This document shows, piece after piece, positions 33,697 to 42,553 of a stretch of DNA of 64,000 nt. The DNA is from an uncultured Eubacteriales bacterium (GTDB lineage: Bacteria; Bacillota; Clostridia; Oscillospirales; Acutalibacteraceae). A program made the position numbers and the translations under genes. The notes beneath the pieces were generated by a model. It saw only the letters and a list, made by a program, of their open reading frames with translations. It was not told where the DNA came from and did no database searches. Position 1 is the stretch's first letter. Each line of letters starts with the position of its first letter. The stretch lies in contig CAKSWC010000011.1 of assembly GCA_934511365.1 (NCBI GenBank), forward strand, positions 10,403 to 74,402, given 5' to 3'.

Positions 33697-34431
33697 TCAG
33701 CCTATCCATGTTCTGTAAAAGCTGCGCTCCTTTTCGTTGCCTTTTGCCGTTTGCGCGGCGGCAACAACGGGCAGCCATTTTCTGATATCTTCTTCTTCGC
33801 TTCCGCTTTTTTTGCAAAAGAAAGCGAGATATTCCCCGGCACCGGCAGAGTCGCCCTCAAGGAGAAAAAGGAGATAGGTTTTTGCGGCGTCCGCAAGGGC
33901 GTTGCCCTGAGATGCGTGCGGCCAGTCGATAATATACGGTGTACCGTTTTCGCTTATTATGACGTTTTCCGGACTGAAATCGCCATGGCAGAGGCTTGTT
34001 CCTTCAGGCAGCGAAAAGAGCCGGTTCAGAAGTTTTTTGCGGACGGCGTCCTCAAAATTGCCGCAGGCAATTTCCCGTTCCATTTTGTCAGTGAGAAAGG
34101 GAAGAAGCTGACAGGTCTTTTTTTGCGTTTCAAGCTGGAGAGAGACAAAAAGGTTCAAGTATTCTTCCCTTTTTTCCGCCCTTTCCTTCATAAGCCGAGA
34201 GAGAGATTTCCCCTCTATATATTCGCAAACCAACGCCCACTTTCCGTCAATCATTGTGACTTCAAGAAATTTTGGCACATTGAGTCCGGTTTCTTCGGCG
34301 CGCGCCTGATTGAGTGCCTCGTTCAGAACATCGGCTTTTGAGTAGTCTGCGTTAAAAACTTTATAGCACTTGTTTTCATCGCAATAAACTGTTTTGCTGT
34401 TTCTGACCGCAATGATTCTGTCAAGCTGCAT
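33697..34431 (-). CDS. Aminoglycoside phosphotransferase-like kinase (TIGR02172 type)
   Basis: A 244-residue choline/aminoglycoside-kinase-fold protein. Catalytic loop SLCHGDFSPENVII and the metal-binding YIIDWPHAS are intact; the N-lobe segment AVRNSKTVYCDENKCYKVF is short. It matches the Fibrobacter/Clostridia clade of small APH-like kinases; a drug-resistance role is not implied. GGAGG is six bases before ATG 34431. The 90-base gap to the hydrogenase cluster has no clear promoter. Confidence 0.78.
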   Translation of the reverse strand: MQLDRIIAVRNSKTVYCDENKCYKVFNADYSKADVLNEALNQARAEETGLNVPKFLEVTMIDGKWALVCEYIEGKSLSRLMKERAEKREEYLNLFVSLQLETQKKTCQLLPFLTDKMEREIACGNFEDAVRKKLLNRLFSLPEGTSLCHGDFSPENVIISENGTPYIIDWPHASQGNALADAAKTYLLFLLEGDSAGAGEYLAFFCKKSGSEEEDIRKWLPVVAAAQTAKGNEKERSFYRTWIG

Positions 34432-34644
34432 TGTTTTCCTCCGGTTTTGTTTGTTATTATCCAAATTAGGCCGAATGAGTTTGAGACATATAAAGCTCAA
34501 AAACATTCAGCCTAAGTATAACACAAAATTCACGTTGTTGCAGACTTTTTGGTGCCGGATTTTGAAGAAAAAAGTAACTTTTGTGATATCGCACAGAAAA
34601 AGAGAGCAACACTTGTATGTTATGACGAAAAATCCAACCGGAAA

Positions 34645-35277
34645 TCAGCCTCCGGCTTCGGAAACTCTGGCCTGCATTTTAAGGTGCGCCAGAGAAAGTG
34701 CCATGTTTTCATATTGAATGATAACGTCAGCCGGTTTATAAAGACGGCAAGGGGCAAAGCACCAAATGGCTTTTATGCCGGTTTCGCAAAGGTCATTGCA
34801 GACCTCCTGAGCCGATGTGGCCGGAACGGCAATAACGCCGAGCTTCACGTTCTTTTCCTTGCAGAAAGATGAAAGGCGGCTCATCGGCAAAAGAAGCTTT
34901 CCGTCCTTTGTGGTTTCCTCGTGTTCAATTTCCGAGTCAAACGCCGCAAGAATTTTGATTCCGTAGCTTTCAAAGCCCGTATAAGCAAGAAGTGCTCTTC
35001 CGAGCCGTCCGGCTCCGATGATAACGGCGTTTCCGTCATGAATTTCAAGAAGCTCTTCAAGGCGCGCGGTCAGTTCGTCTCTCAAATAGCCCACCCTGGG
35101 TTTTCCGGTTGCGCTGATTGCGCCAAGGTCTTTTCTGACCTGAACCTCGCCAAAGCCCAGCTGCTTTGCAATCATTGTTGCCGAAACATTGACAACGCCC
35201 TTGTCAAGACCTTTAAGGAAGGCGAGATATGCCGGAACACGGCCGAGCGTTGCTTTTGAAAGTTTGTTTTGCTCCAA
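34645..35277 (-). CDS. rex: Redox-sensing transcriptional repressor Rex
   Basis: Rex, 210 residues, represses fermentation and redox genes when the NADH/NAD+ ratio is low. N-terminal winged helix (ATLGRVPAYLAFLKGL, then FGEVQVRKDLGAIS), Rossmann fold with NAD-binding GAGRLGRALLAY, and the C-terminal domain-swap helix are present. The TTG at 35277 has GGCGGTGA upstream and gives the usual family length; ATG 35295 is possible. The location beside nfnBA and the hydrogenase cluster makes them likely targets, but no convincing TTGTTAA-N4-TTAACAA site was found upstream of them. Confidence 0.93.
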   Translation of the reverse strand: MEQNKLSKATLGRVPAYLAFLKGLDKGVVNVSATMIAKQLGFGEVQVRKDLGAISATGKPRVGYLRDELTARLEELLEIHDGNAVIIGAGRLGRALLAYTGFESYGIKILAAFDSEIEHEETTKDGKLLLPMSRLSSFCKEKNVKLGVIAVPATSAQEVCNDLCETGIKAIWCFAPCRLYKPADVIIQYENMALSLAHLKMQARVSEAGG

Positions 35278-35392
35278 AGAATCACCGCCAATCATTCTTT
35301 TTTTCGCAGCCGCCGGCCGGGTGAACAAAATGCGCCGGCCGGCGGCGATTCATATATTAAAAAATCATCAACCCAGGAGGTTAACTGCCCTG

Positions 35393-36781
35393 TCAGGAGT
35401 GCTTCTCCGTGAGATATTCGTCAATGGCTGCCGCTGCGTGCTTGCCTGCACCCATTGCAAGAATGACCGTTGCCGAGCCTGTTACGGCGTCTCCGCCGGC
35501 ATAGACTCCCTCGCGTGAGGTGAGGCCGGTCGCTCCGTCAACAATGATTCCGCCCCACTTCTGGGTTTCAAGTCCCTCGGTGGTGTTTCTGATGAGCGGA
35601 TTGGGAGAGGTTCCGAGCGCCATAATTACGCAGTCGGCTCCAACGGTGAAATCACTGTCATAAAGAGGTATCGGCCTTGCTCTTCCGCTTTCGTCCGGCT
35701 CGGAGAGGGCCATCTCGCGGCAGACCATTCCGGTGACGTTTCCGTTTTCATCACCGAGAATCTCAACCGGCGCCGTGAGGAACATGAACTTAATGCCTTC
35801 CTCTTTTGCGTGTTCAATTTCCTCTTTTCTTGCGGGAAGCTCGTTTTCGGTTCTTCTGTATACGATTGAAACGTCCGCACCGAGTCTCCTTGCGCAGCGC
35901 GCCGCGTCCATTGCAACATTTCCGCCGCCGACAACAAAGACTCTGTGGCCGCAGCGAATCGGGGTATGGCTGTCCTGTTTATAAGCTTTCATGAGGTTTA
36001 TACGGGTCAAAAACTCATTGGCGGAGTAGACCTCGTTGAGTCCCTCGCCTTTGATTCCCATGAATTTCGGAAGTCCTGCGCCCGAGCCGACAAAAACAGC
36101 CTCATATCCGTTTTCAAAAAGTTCGTCAATCGTGAGCGTTTTTCCAATAACAACATCGGTTTCAATGTCAACACCGAGGGTTTTGAGCGTTTCAATCTCT
36201 TTTGCAACAATCGACTTCGGAAGTCTGAATTCGGGGATACCGTAAACAAGAACGCCGCCGGCGGAATGGAGAGCTTCAAAAATTGTTACCTGATAGCCCT
36301 TTTTGGCGAGGTCACCGGCGCAGGCAAGGCCGGACGGGCCGGAGCCTATGACGGCAACCTTCAGTCCGTTCGATTCCGGTTTTACGGGCGTTTTTTTGCT
36401 GTGTTCGTTGTGCCAATCGGCAACAAAGCGTTCAAGCCTTCCGATTGCAACGGGTTCAAATTTAATTCCGAGAGTGCAGTGCTTTTCGCACTGCGATTCC
36501 TGCGGACAGACTCTTCCGCAAACGGCCGGAAGAGAGGAGGAGTCTGAAATAACGGAGTATGCGGCCTCATAATCACCCTTTTTGATTTGCGCAATGAAAT
36601 CCGGAATGTCAATGTTAACCGGGCAGCCGGAAACGCAGGGTTTGTTTTTGCAGCAAAGGCAGCGGTTTGCCTCCGCTTTGGCAATTTCGGCGGTATAGCC
36701 GAGCGCAACTTCTTTAAAGTTCTTTTCGCGGATTATCGGCTCCTGTGCCGGCATCGCGTGTTTTTTCGGTTCAATAGCCAT
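35393..36781 (-). CDS. nfnB: NADPH-dependent glutamate synthase-like / NfnB subunit
   Basis: A 462-residue flavoprotein of the GltD-like family that in context is NfnB of the electron-bifurcating NADH-dependent ferredoxin:NADP+ oxidoreductase. N-terminal Fe-S ligands: RCLCCKNKPCVSGCPVNIDIP and VCGRVCPQESQCEKHC. FAD-binding GSGPSGLACAGDLAKKGY, NADPH-binding VVGGGNVAMDAARCARRLG, and C-terminal VYAGGDAVTGSATVILAMGAG. It lacks a glutamate synthase large-subunit neighbour; the partner nfnA lies 17 bases upstream. Expected reaction: ferredoxin(red) + NADH drive NADP+ reduction. Confidence 0.9.
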   Translation of the reverse strand: MAIEPKKHAMPAQEPIIREKNFKEVALGYTAEIAKAEANRCLCCKNKPCVSGCPVNIDIPDFIAQIKKGDYEAAYSVISDSSSLPAVCGRVCPQESQCEKHCTLGIKFEPVAIGRLERFVADWHNEHSKKTPVKPESNGLKVAVIGSGPSGLACAGDLAKKGYQVTIFEALHSAGGVLVYGIPEFRLPKSIVAKEIETLKTLGVDIETDVVIGKTLTIDELFENGYEAVFVGSGAGLPKFMGIKGEGLNEVYSANEFLTRINLMKAYKQDSHTPIRCGHRVFVVGGGNVAMDAARCARRLGADVSIVYRRTENELPARKEEIEHAKEEGIKFMFLTAPVEILGDENGNVTGMVCREMALSEPDESGRARPIPLYDSDFTVGADCVIMALGTSPNPLIRNTTEGLETQKWGGIIVDGATGLTSREGVYAGGDAVTGSATVILAMGAGKHAAAAIDEYLTEKHS

Positions 36782-36798
36782 TATGGATTCCTCCTTTG

Positions 36799-37647
36799 TT
36801 ACTGAATGTTCAAAAGGCGGCAGGTTTTTTCGCGTTCCTTTTCTTCAAAACCGCGGTATGAGCGGCTTCTTGCCATCGCCTCGTCAAAGTCAACTTCATA
36901 GCCGTCAAAATCCGGACCGTCAACGCAGGCAAATTTTGTAATGCGCTTTCCATCGCGGACAAGGGTGAGGCGGCAGCCGCCGCACATTCCCGTTCCGTCA
37001 ATCATAATCGGGTTCATTGAAACCGTCACCGGGATGGAAAACGGTTTTGCGGCTTTAACAACAAATTTCATCATTACGAGCGGACCGATTGCAATGATTC
37101 GGTCAAATTTTTCGCCCTTTTGGAGCATCTCTGAAAGCGGAACGGTAACATTTCCGTGTCTGCCGTATGAGCCGTCGTCGGTCATGAGAACAAGCTTTTT
37201 GGAGCTTTTGATGAATTCGTCCTCAAGAATAACATTTTCGCGGTTGCGGAAGCCGATGATGCTTGTGACCTCTGCGCCGGAGGCGGAAAGCTCCTCGGCA
37301 ATCGGGAGGGCAATGGCACAGCCGACTCCTCCGCCGATTACACAGACCTTTTTAAGTCCTTTGATATCCGTTGCAACGCCGAGCGGGCCGACAAAATCGC
37401 ACAGATACTCGCCTTCCTTTTTTTCGTCAAGCATTTCGGTGGTTGAACCAACAACCTGGAAGATTATCTTGACCGTGCCCTCTTCTCTGTTGTATCCGGC
37501 AACGGTGAGGGGAATTCTTTCGCCGTTTTCGTCAACGCGCAGAATGATGAATTGACCCGGCAGTGCTTTTTTTGCAACAAGGGGTGCTTCAATTTCCATT
37601 TGGGTAACGGCTGCGGTCAGCTTTTTCTTTCTCACTATCCTGTACAT
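36799..37647 (-). CDS. nfnA: NfnA subunit (ferredoxin-NADP+ reductase-like)
   Basis: A 282-residue FAD/NAD(P)-binding protein of the dihydroorotate dehydrogenase electron-transfer/SudB family, here the NfnA partner of NfnB. FAD region AVTQMEIEAPLVAKKALPGQF, NAD region VCVIGGGVGCAIALPIAEEL, and the [2Fe-2S] ligands near the C-terminus in GTGMCGGCRLTLV with FACVDGPDFDGYEVDF. AAAGGAG precedes the ATG. Operon order nfnA-nfnB matches other Clostridia, and rex follows 116 bases after nfnB. Confidence 0.9.
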   Translation of the reverse strand: MYRIVRKKKLTAAVTQMEIEAPLVAKKALPGQFIILRVDENGERIPLTVAGYNREEGTVKIIFQVVGSTTEMLDEKKEGEYLCDFVGPLGVATDIKGLKKVCVIGGGVGCAIALPIAEELSASGAEVTSIIGFRNRENVILEDEFIKSSKKLVLMTDDGSYGRHGNVTVPLSEMLQKGEKFDRIIAIGPLVMMKFVVKAAKPFSIPVTVSMNPIMIDGTGMCGGCRLTLVRDGKRITKFACVDGPDFDGYEVDFDEAMARSRSYRGFEEKEREKTCRLLNIQ

Positions 37648-37776
37648 ACGGCAAGTCTCCTTTGTCTTGAATAAGCCTTTTTGTGTATCGTTTTTATATA
37701 TTGGGCGGCCTTAAAGCGAAAGTTTATTTAACCCTCGCAAGGCCGCATTGCTTTCAATTAATTACTGTTAAACATA

Positions 37777-37890
37777 AAGCTGCTGCCGGAGTTTTCCGGC
37801 AGCAGTTCTGCTGTGACCGGATCACAGTCAGCTTTTATTCAGTCAAAAAGGCCACAAAATCTGGGTTTGTTCGAGCCGGCCTTTTTGCTT
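37777..37890. terminator. Two hairpins downstream of ADH gene
   Basis: CTGCTGCCGGA-GTTT-TCCGGCAGCAG at about 37781-37806, and AAAAAGGCC/GGCCTTTTT at about 37846-37889. The second, read on the minus strand, can terminate the alcohol dehydrogenase transcript. The rest of 37650-37990 contains nothing clear. Confidence 0.6.
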
Positions 37891-37994
37891 TTTGCTTCTG
37901 ACGGGGAAAAAGCGGTTCTTGATTTGATTAACGGAGAAAAGATCAGATTGAAAAACCGTGGGAGCGCAGAAGCAATGATAAAAAGAAGGAGTTA

Positions 37995-39212
37995 TCAGAA
38001 ATCAACTTCAGTGTCGTAATAGCAGCACTTGAGAAGTTTTTCCATCTCGTCAACGCTGGGCTGACGCGGATTGGAGCCGGTGCAGGCGTCGCCGAGGGCG
38101 TTCACCGCAATGTCATGGAGTCTTTCAAGGAAAACATTTTCGGGAACAAAGCCCTGCTCGGTGGGATAGCTGTCTGCGCCGTAATGCTTGATGCAGTGCG
38201 GAATGTTCAGCTCGTCGTTCATGTGACGCAGCGCCGCGATAAGGTTCTTGATTTTTTCATCGGTGGTTTCGCCGCCGAGGTTCATATAATCGGCAATTTT
38301 TGCATAGCGCGCAGCTGCGGTCGGGTCTTTTGCGTTGAAAGCAATGACTTTGGGAAGATACATTGCATTTGCCGCGCCGTGAATGATGTGTGCGCCGTAA
38401 TCGGCAAAGGCTGCGCCGGTCTTGTGAGCCATTGAGTGAACAATTCCGAGCAGTGCGTTTGAGAACGCCATTCCGGCAAGGCACTGAGCGTTGTGCATAC
38501 TGTCGCGCTTTGAAAGGTCGCCGTTATAGGAATCAACAAGATCGTTCTGAATCATTTTGATTGCATAAAGAGCAAGGGGATCGGTGTAATCGCAGTTTGC
38601 GGTTGAAACATAAGCTTCAATGGCGTGGGTCATTGCGTCCATTCCGGTGTGGGCAACAAGCTTTTTGGGCATTGTTTCCGCAAGGTCGGGGTCAACGATT
38701 GCAACGTCCGGAGTAATTTCAAAATCAGCAATCGGATATTTGATGCCCTTTGAATAGTCGGTGATGATTGAGAATGCCGTGACCTCGGTTGCGGTGCCTG
38801 AGGTTGAGGAAATTGCGCAGAAATGCGCCTTTTTGCGCAGCTTCGGAAGACCGAAAACTTTGCACATATCTTCAAAAGTAACCTCGGGATATTCGTATTT
38901 AATCCACATTGCCTTTGCCGCGTCAATAGGTGAGCCGCCGCCCATTGCAATAATCCAGTCCGGCTGGAATTTAAGCATTGCGTCTGCGCCTCTCATAACG
39001 GTTTCAACAGAGGGATCAGGCTCGATTCCGTCAAAAATTTCAACTTCCATTCCGGCTTCTTTAAGATAGCCTACAGCCTTGTCAAGAAAACCGAAGCGCT
39101 TCATTGAGCCGCCGCCAACGCAAATCATTGCGCGCTTTCCTTCAAATGATTTAAGAGCCTCCAAAGCTCCTTTTCCGTGATAAAGATCACGCGGTAACGT
39201 AAAACGTGCCAT
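37995..39212 (-). CDS. Iron-containing alcohol dehydrogenase
   Basis: A 405-residue group III (Fe-dependent) alcohol dehydrogenase. NAD-binding region IIAMGGGSPIDAAKAMWI, central STSGTATEVTAFSII, metal-ligand helix MDAMTHAIEAYVSTAN and the His-rich region LGIVHSMAHKTGAAFADYGAHIIHGAANA with the Fe-binding histidines are complete. It oxidises or forms an alcohol such as ethanol or butanol. AAGGAGG precedes ATG 39212; the frame upstream is not coding. In Clostridia such genes are commonly Rex-controlled. No aldehyde dehydrogenase partner is adjacent. Confidence 0.9.
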   Translation of the reverse strand: MARFTLPRDLYHGKGALEALKSFEGKRAMICVGGGSMKRFGFLDKAVGYLKEAGMEVEIFDGIEPDPSVETVMRGADAMLKFQPDWIIAMGGGSPIDAAKAMWIKYEYPEVTFEDMCKVFGLPKLRKKAHFCAISSTSGTATEVTAFSIITDYSKGIKYPIADFEITPDVAIVDPDLAETMPKKLVAHTGMDAMTHAIEAYVSTANCDYTDPLALYAIKMIQNDLVDSYNGDLSKRDSMHNAQCLAGMAFSNALLGIVHSMAHKTGAAFADYGAHIIHGAANAMYLPKVIAFNAKDPTAAARYAKIADYMNLGGETTDEKIKNLIAALRHMNDELNIPHCIKHYGADSYPTEQGFVPENVFLERLHDIAVNALGDACTGSNPRQPSVDEMEKLLKCCYYDTEVDF

Positions 39213-39543
39213 AACAAAATCCTCCTTAAAGATTAACAAGATGACTTTTTGCCGTCCGGTAAAACGGGAACCGACCGGCCTTGACCTTTTGTCAGTTGCT
39301 ATTTTAGCAGACAAAGCCGCGTTTGGGAATTGCATGATTTTCATATGGGTAATGCATATATAGATACACCTTGTATCGAATTGAAAACAGGAAAAAATAA
39401 TTGTTGAAAATGAATAAAAAAGCTTTGAAATTTTGATTTTTTTAATTGTAAGTGCTGCCTGTATCTATGGAAAAATCAGCACAAAATGCCAAAAAAATAA
39501 ACCGGCACGGCTCACAATGAAGTGGCTGTGTCGGTTTTGTGCT
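39213..39543. promoter_or_regulatory. ADH upstream region with dyad
   Basis: The ADH upstream region holds a perfect 15-bp dyad GATACACCTTGTATC (39363-39377). A weaker imperfect TGCAT/ATGCA pair (39335-39358, approximate) lies between it and the gene, with TGCTAAAAT as a possible -10 on the minus strand at about 39297-39305. A Rex-like half site (TCAACAA) lies near 39400 but is weak. Confidence 0.4.
39496..39540 (-). terminator. Terminator of phosphodiesterase gene
   Basis: AACCGACACAGC and GCCGTGCCGGTT arms on the minus strand (G-U pairs) followed by TATTTTTTT. Confidence 0.75.
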
Positions 39544-40089
39544 TTATAAACGGTATTCTTTATAGGCTTTTTTGCTTTCAAGGTCTTTCAAAAGGAAAAC
39601 GCCGTTTTCAAGCGTCATATAGCCGTGAACGCTGCCCTCCTTCGGGATTGAAACGGAGCCGGGGTTCAAAAAGAGCAGCCCGTCCTTTTCCTCGCAGCGC
39701 GGAACGTGCGTATGGCCGGAAAGAAGAATGTCTCCCTTTTTCATCGGCAGGGGATGTTCGCTGCCGAAAAGATGGCCGTGTGTTGCAAAAATCAGTCTTT
39801 TTCCAATGTCAAGCACAGTGTAATCGGAAAGGACGGGGAAGGGGAGAACCATTTGGTCAACCTCGCAGTCGCAGTTTCCACGGACGGAAAGGATTGAGTC
39901 TTTCATTTTTGAAAGCATTGCAATAACTTCTTTAGGCGCATACTCTTGCGGCAGGTCATTGCGCGGCCCGTGATAAAGTATATCGCCGAGGAGAAGAATG
40001 CGGTCTGCTTTTTCCTCGCTGAATTTTTCAAGCATTGCTTTGCACCAATAGGCGCTTCCGTGAATATCGGAGGCGATGAACCATTTCAT
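39544..40089 (-). CDS. YfcE-family phosphodiesterase
   Basis: A 181-residue metallophosphoesterase of the MJ0936/YfcE group. All metal-binding motifs are intact: ASDIHGS, LLGDILYHGPRN, SVRGNCDCEVD, THGHLFG and LSGHTHVPR, then FLNPGSVSIPK. These enzymes hydrolyse phosphodiesters such as bis-pNPP in vitro; the physiological substrate is not settled. GAAAGGTG lies before the ATG. It follows the LysR gene on the same strand after 18 bases, so it may be co-transcribed with it. Confidence 0.9.
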   Translation of the reverse strand: MKWFIASDIHGSAYWCKAMLEKFSEEKADRILLLGDILYHGPRNDLPQEYAPKEVIAMLSKMKDSILSVRGNCDCEVDQMVLPFPVLSDYTVLDIGKRLIFATHGHLFGSEHPLPMKKGDILLSGHTHVPRCEEKDGLLFLNPGSVSIPKEGSVHGYMTLENGVFLLKDLESKKAYKEYRL

Positions 40090-40107
40090 AAGTTGTCACC
40101 TTTCATT

Positions 40108-41034
40108 TTATCCTATTACATTTCTTTTGGCCTTAACAAGCTGTTCAATAAAAAGATTGTCAAGGGCGGAGAGGGTGTAATCTTTTCGATAGATAAGCAC
40201 GTCTTTGTATACTCTGCGGTTTTCTTCGCAGATGCGCTGAGTGAGGCCGTATCGTTCAAGAAGCTTTTGGGGAATTGCGGAAACCCACATAAATGTTTCC
40301 TCGTTGGAGGAGAGCAGCTCAAACTGGCTCGCGCGCTCAAAAACAAAAATTCTGCGGTCGGAATTGTCCGGAAGTTCCTCTTTTTTGATTTGTGCCAGCG
40401 GAAGCGACGGAACATATGGGTCGGCGTGGGCAATTTCAATTTTATCTTTCAAGTCGTCATAAGTAATGTTCTCTTTTTTTGCAAGCGGACTGTTTTTGTT
40501 CATCAAGAGGACATAGCGGAATTTTGTAACGAGTTCATGTTCAAGACCTTTTTCTTCCATCATTGCCTTGTAATATTTGTCATAATTTTCGGCATAGCGG
40601 ACAATGCCGAGCTTATAATTATCCTGCAAAACATTGCGCAGGGTACGCATTGAGTTTGTCTCTTTATAAAATATTTCGGTCGGCGAATCTTTTTCAATCA
40701 GCGTTGAAAAAGCGGCCAAGGCTTCCGTAATATAGCTTGCACGCGGAACGGAAACGGAAAAACGCTTTTTGCTCACATTCCCTTTTTTGAACAGATCCTC
40801 AATGGCGTCAACCTGTTCAAGAACGGTTTTTGCGTATCGGACAAAGGTCTCGCCGTCCGGGGTAAGGAACATTCCTTTTGCGCTGCGCTCAAAAATTGCA
40901 ACGCCAAGGCTGCTTTCAAGCTCCTTGATGGCGCGGCTGAGCGTCGGCTGGCCAACATAGAGAAGCTCGGCGGCTTTGTTGATAGACTTGGTTTCCGCAA
41001 CAACAACGGCGTATTTCATGTGAAGAAGATTCAT
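40108..41034 (-). CDS. LysR-family transcriptional regulator
   Basis: A 308-residue LysR-type regulator. N-terminal winged helix HMKYAVVVAETKSINKAAEL and LYVGQPTLSRAIKELESSLG with the recognition helix; C-terminal periplasmic-binding-like effector domain from about residue 90. GAGGTGC precedes the ATG. The neighbourhood (phosphodiesterase co-directional; ADH beyond) suggests candidates but no regulon can be named; the dyad at 39363-39377 is one possible site. Effector unknown. Confidence 0.9.
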   Translation of the reverse strand: MNLLHMKYAVVVAETKSINKAAELLYVGQPTLSRAIKELESSLGVAIFERSAKGMFLTPDGETFVRYAKTVLEQVDAIEDLFKKGNVSKKRFSVSVPRASYITEALAAFSTLIEKDSPTEIFYKETNSMRTLRNVLQDNYKLGIVRYAENYDKYYKAMMEEKGLEHELVTKFRYVLLMNKNSPLAKKENITYDDLKDKIEIAHADPYVPSLPLAQIKKEELPDNSDRRIFVFERASQFELLSSNEETFMWVSAIPQKLLERYGLTQRICEENRRVYKDVLIYRKDYTLSALDNLFIEQLVKAKRNVIG

Positions 41035-41140
41035 TTTGCACCTCTGCTTTCAGAGCGGTTATCGCTCGGTGCTTAATATTATAACCCACAAGGTCAAAAA
41101 GTCAACAGGGGGTACCTCAAAAACCGGCAGCCCCTGCTTT

Positions 41141-42535
41141 TTAATCACACTGCGCAATGGCGCTGTCAAATTCCTTTTCAAGCTCCTCTTTTGAAAGGAA
41201 AAAGTCGTTAACAAAAAGATAGTCGTAAAAATCGCTGAGAAGGGAGGAAAACTCCTCGCCGTATACGCTGAATGCGCCGGAACCGAGGAAGTCGCAGCCC
41301 GGCTTTTCAAGCATATAGAAAACCGTAACGCTGCGGTTGTGGCTGTTTATGGCAATGTTTTCGGGAACAAGCAGACTACTGTCTCTGATAACGCAGTATC
41401 GGCTGTCCTCGCGCAGCAGTTCTTTTTTTATCTCAGTCAGAATGCGCTTTCGGTTCGGAACGCTGATTCGGTTGAGAAAGGTCTCCGGAGCCTCATAGCT
41501 CTTTCCGCTTTCAAGGAAATCTTTGATGCTGCTTTGGGTGAAAACGGACGGGAAGGAAAGTTTCTTGCAGATGAGGAGATGATTCCAGAATGCGCTCAGA
41601 ATAATTTCACGCGCCGGAATATCTTTTTTCAGTGTTTCGTCAAGGATGTCACGGTCTGCAAAACAGCATATCGGCATATGCGATTCAATAACAATTTGTT
41701 CCTCTTTGTCCATGATAGGTTCGGTGAAGCTTTTGAGCTCAAGTGGGCTTTCAAACTCGCGGTTGAGCGGCTTCTTGGCCGAATCGCGCTTTGCGGCGGA
41801 AAGATAGTATGCCTTCACAACGGTTTCAGCCGCTGAAAAAAAGCCTTTTTGAGATTTTTCATCATACATCACAATGGCTTTTTCACTGATAAAATGGGCC
41901 GAAAGTGCAAAGGGCGGATCATCCTGCGGAGCAATGCTTGTGATGTGGCCGAGCTTTGCGAATTTAATGCTTGAAAAGCCGTTGTGTATGCGCTCTTTCA
42001 TGTTGTCTTTTGTGCCTTTTGTTATGCTGTGTTTGATAACAAGGCGGCAGTCCTTGCTTTTTGCAAAGTCATAGACAATTTTGTCCGTTTCAGCGTCAAA
42101 ATAGGAGTAGTTGGTATAAACAACGGGATTATCCGCAGTGTTGACTGTTTTGAGGAGGGCTTCAACCGCGGCGTTATACTCAGCACGGCCGGAAAGGAAA
42201 ACGCTTTCAGTTGAAAAGTCAAGGCTTTTTGATTTTTCCGGGGTGCAGTCCGGCGTTTTTCCGGCCATTTCAAGCTCGTTTTTGATAAAGGTCATCATTT
42301 CAAACCGCTCGCTTTCAAACCGCGAGAGCCTGAAGGCGCGTTCAAGGCTCAGCTTTTCGCGCTCTGAAAAGGGATAGGAGGAAAGAATTTTTTCAAAAGC
42401 CTCCTCGGTGAGCTTCCGTTTGTTTTTAAAAACCGAGTAAATTGCAACATGATTAAAGCCGATATCTTTCGTGAAGCGGCTGACGGGAATGTTGTTCTTT
42501 TTTAACGTAGCCTTCAAAAGCGTTCCGAAGTCCAT
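41141..42535 (-). CDS. Putative DNA-binding regulator, paralogue A
   Basis: A 464-residue cytosolic protein, not assignable to a named family. The N-terminal about 70 residues resemble a Cro/XRE-like HTH (FGTLLKATLKKNNIPVSRFTK, then FNHVAIYSVFKNKRKLTEEAF). Residues about 75-460 form a large sensor-like domain containing VVYTNYSYFDAETDKIVYDF, SSIKFAKLGHI and DILDETLKKDIPAREIILSA, blocks shared with the paralogue just upstream. It lies 18 bases after that gene, in one operon. AAAGGAA precedes the ATG. Function unknown. Confidence 0.7.
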   Translation of the reverse strand: MDFGTLLKATLKKNNIPVSRFTKDIGFNHVAIYSVFKNKRKLTEEAFEKILSSYPFSEREKLSLERAFRLSRFESERFEMMTFIKNELEMAGKTPDCTPEKSKSLDFSTESVFLSGRAEYNAAVEALLKTVNTADNPVVYTNYSYFDAETDKIVYDFAKSKDCRLVIKHSITKGTKDNMKERIHNGFSSIKFAKLGHITSIAPQDDPPFALSAHFISEKAIVMYDEKSQKGFFSAAETVVKAYYLSAAKRDSAKKPLNREFESPLELKSFTEPIMDKEEQIVIESHMPICCFADRDILDETLKKDIPAREIILSAFWNHLLICKKLSFPSVFTQSSIKDFLESGKSYEAPETFLNRISVPNRKRILTEIKKELLREDSRYCVIRDSSLLVPENIAINSHNRSVTVFYMLEKPGCDFLGSGAFSVYGEEFSSLLSDFYDYLFVNDFFLSKEELEKEFDSAIAQCD

Positions 42536-42553
42536 TATCTGTTCCTTTCGTGC

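Noticed and set aside
33697..34431. Aminoglycoside resistance gene
   Set aside because: The kinase fold is shared with many metabolic kinases; nothing ties it to drug resistance.
34200..34640. Rex operator upstream of the phosphotransferase or hydrogenase genes
   Set aside because: No sequence close to TTGTTAA-N4-TTAACAA was found.
35945..36547. Plus-strand open frame opposite nfnB
   Set aside because: Shadow of a conserved flavoprotein gene; no start signal.
35393..36781. Glutamate synthase small subunit (GltD) instead of NfnB
   Set aside because: No large subunit gene is present and the NfnA partner is adjacent, so Nfn is the better reading.
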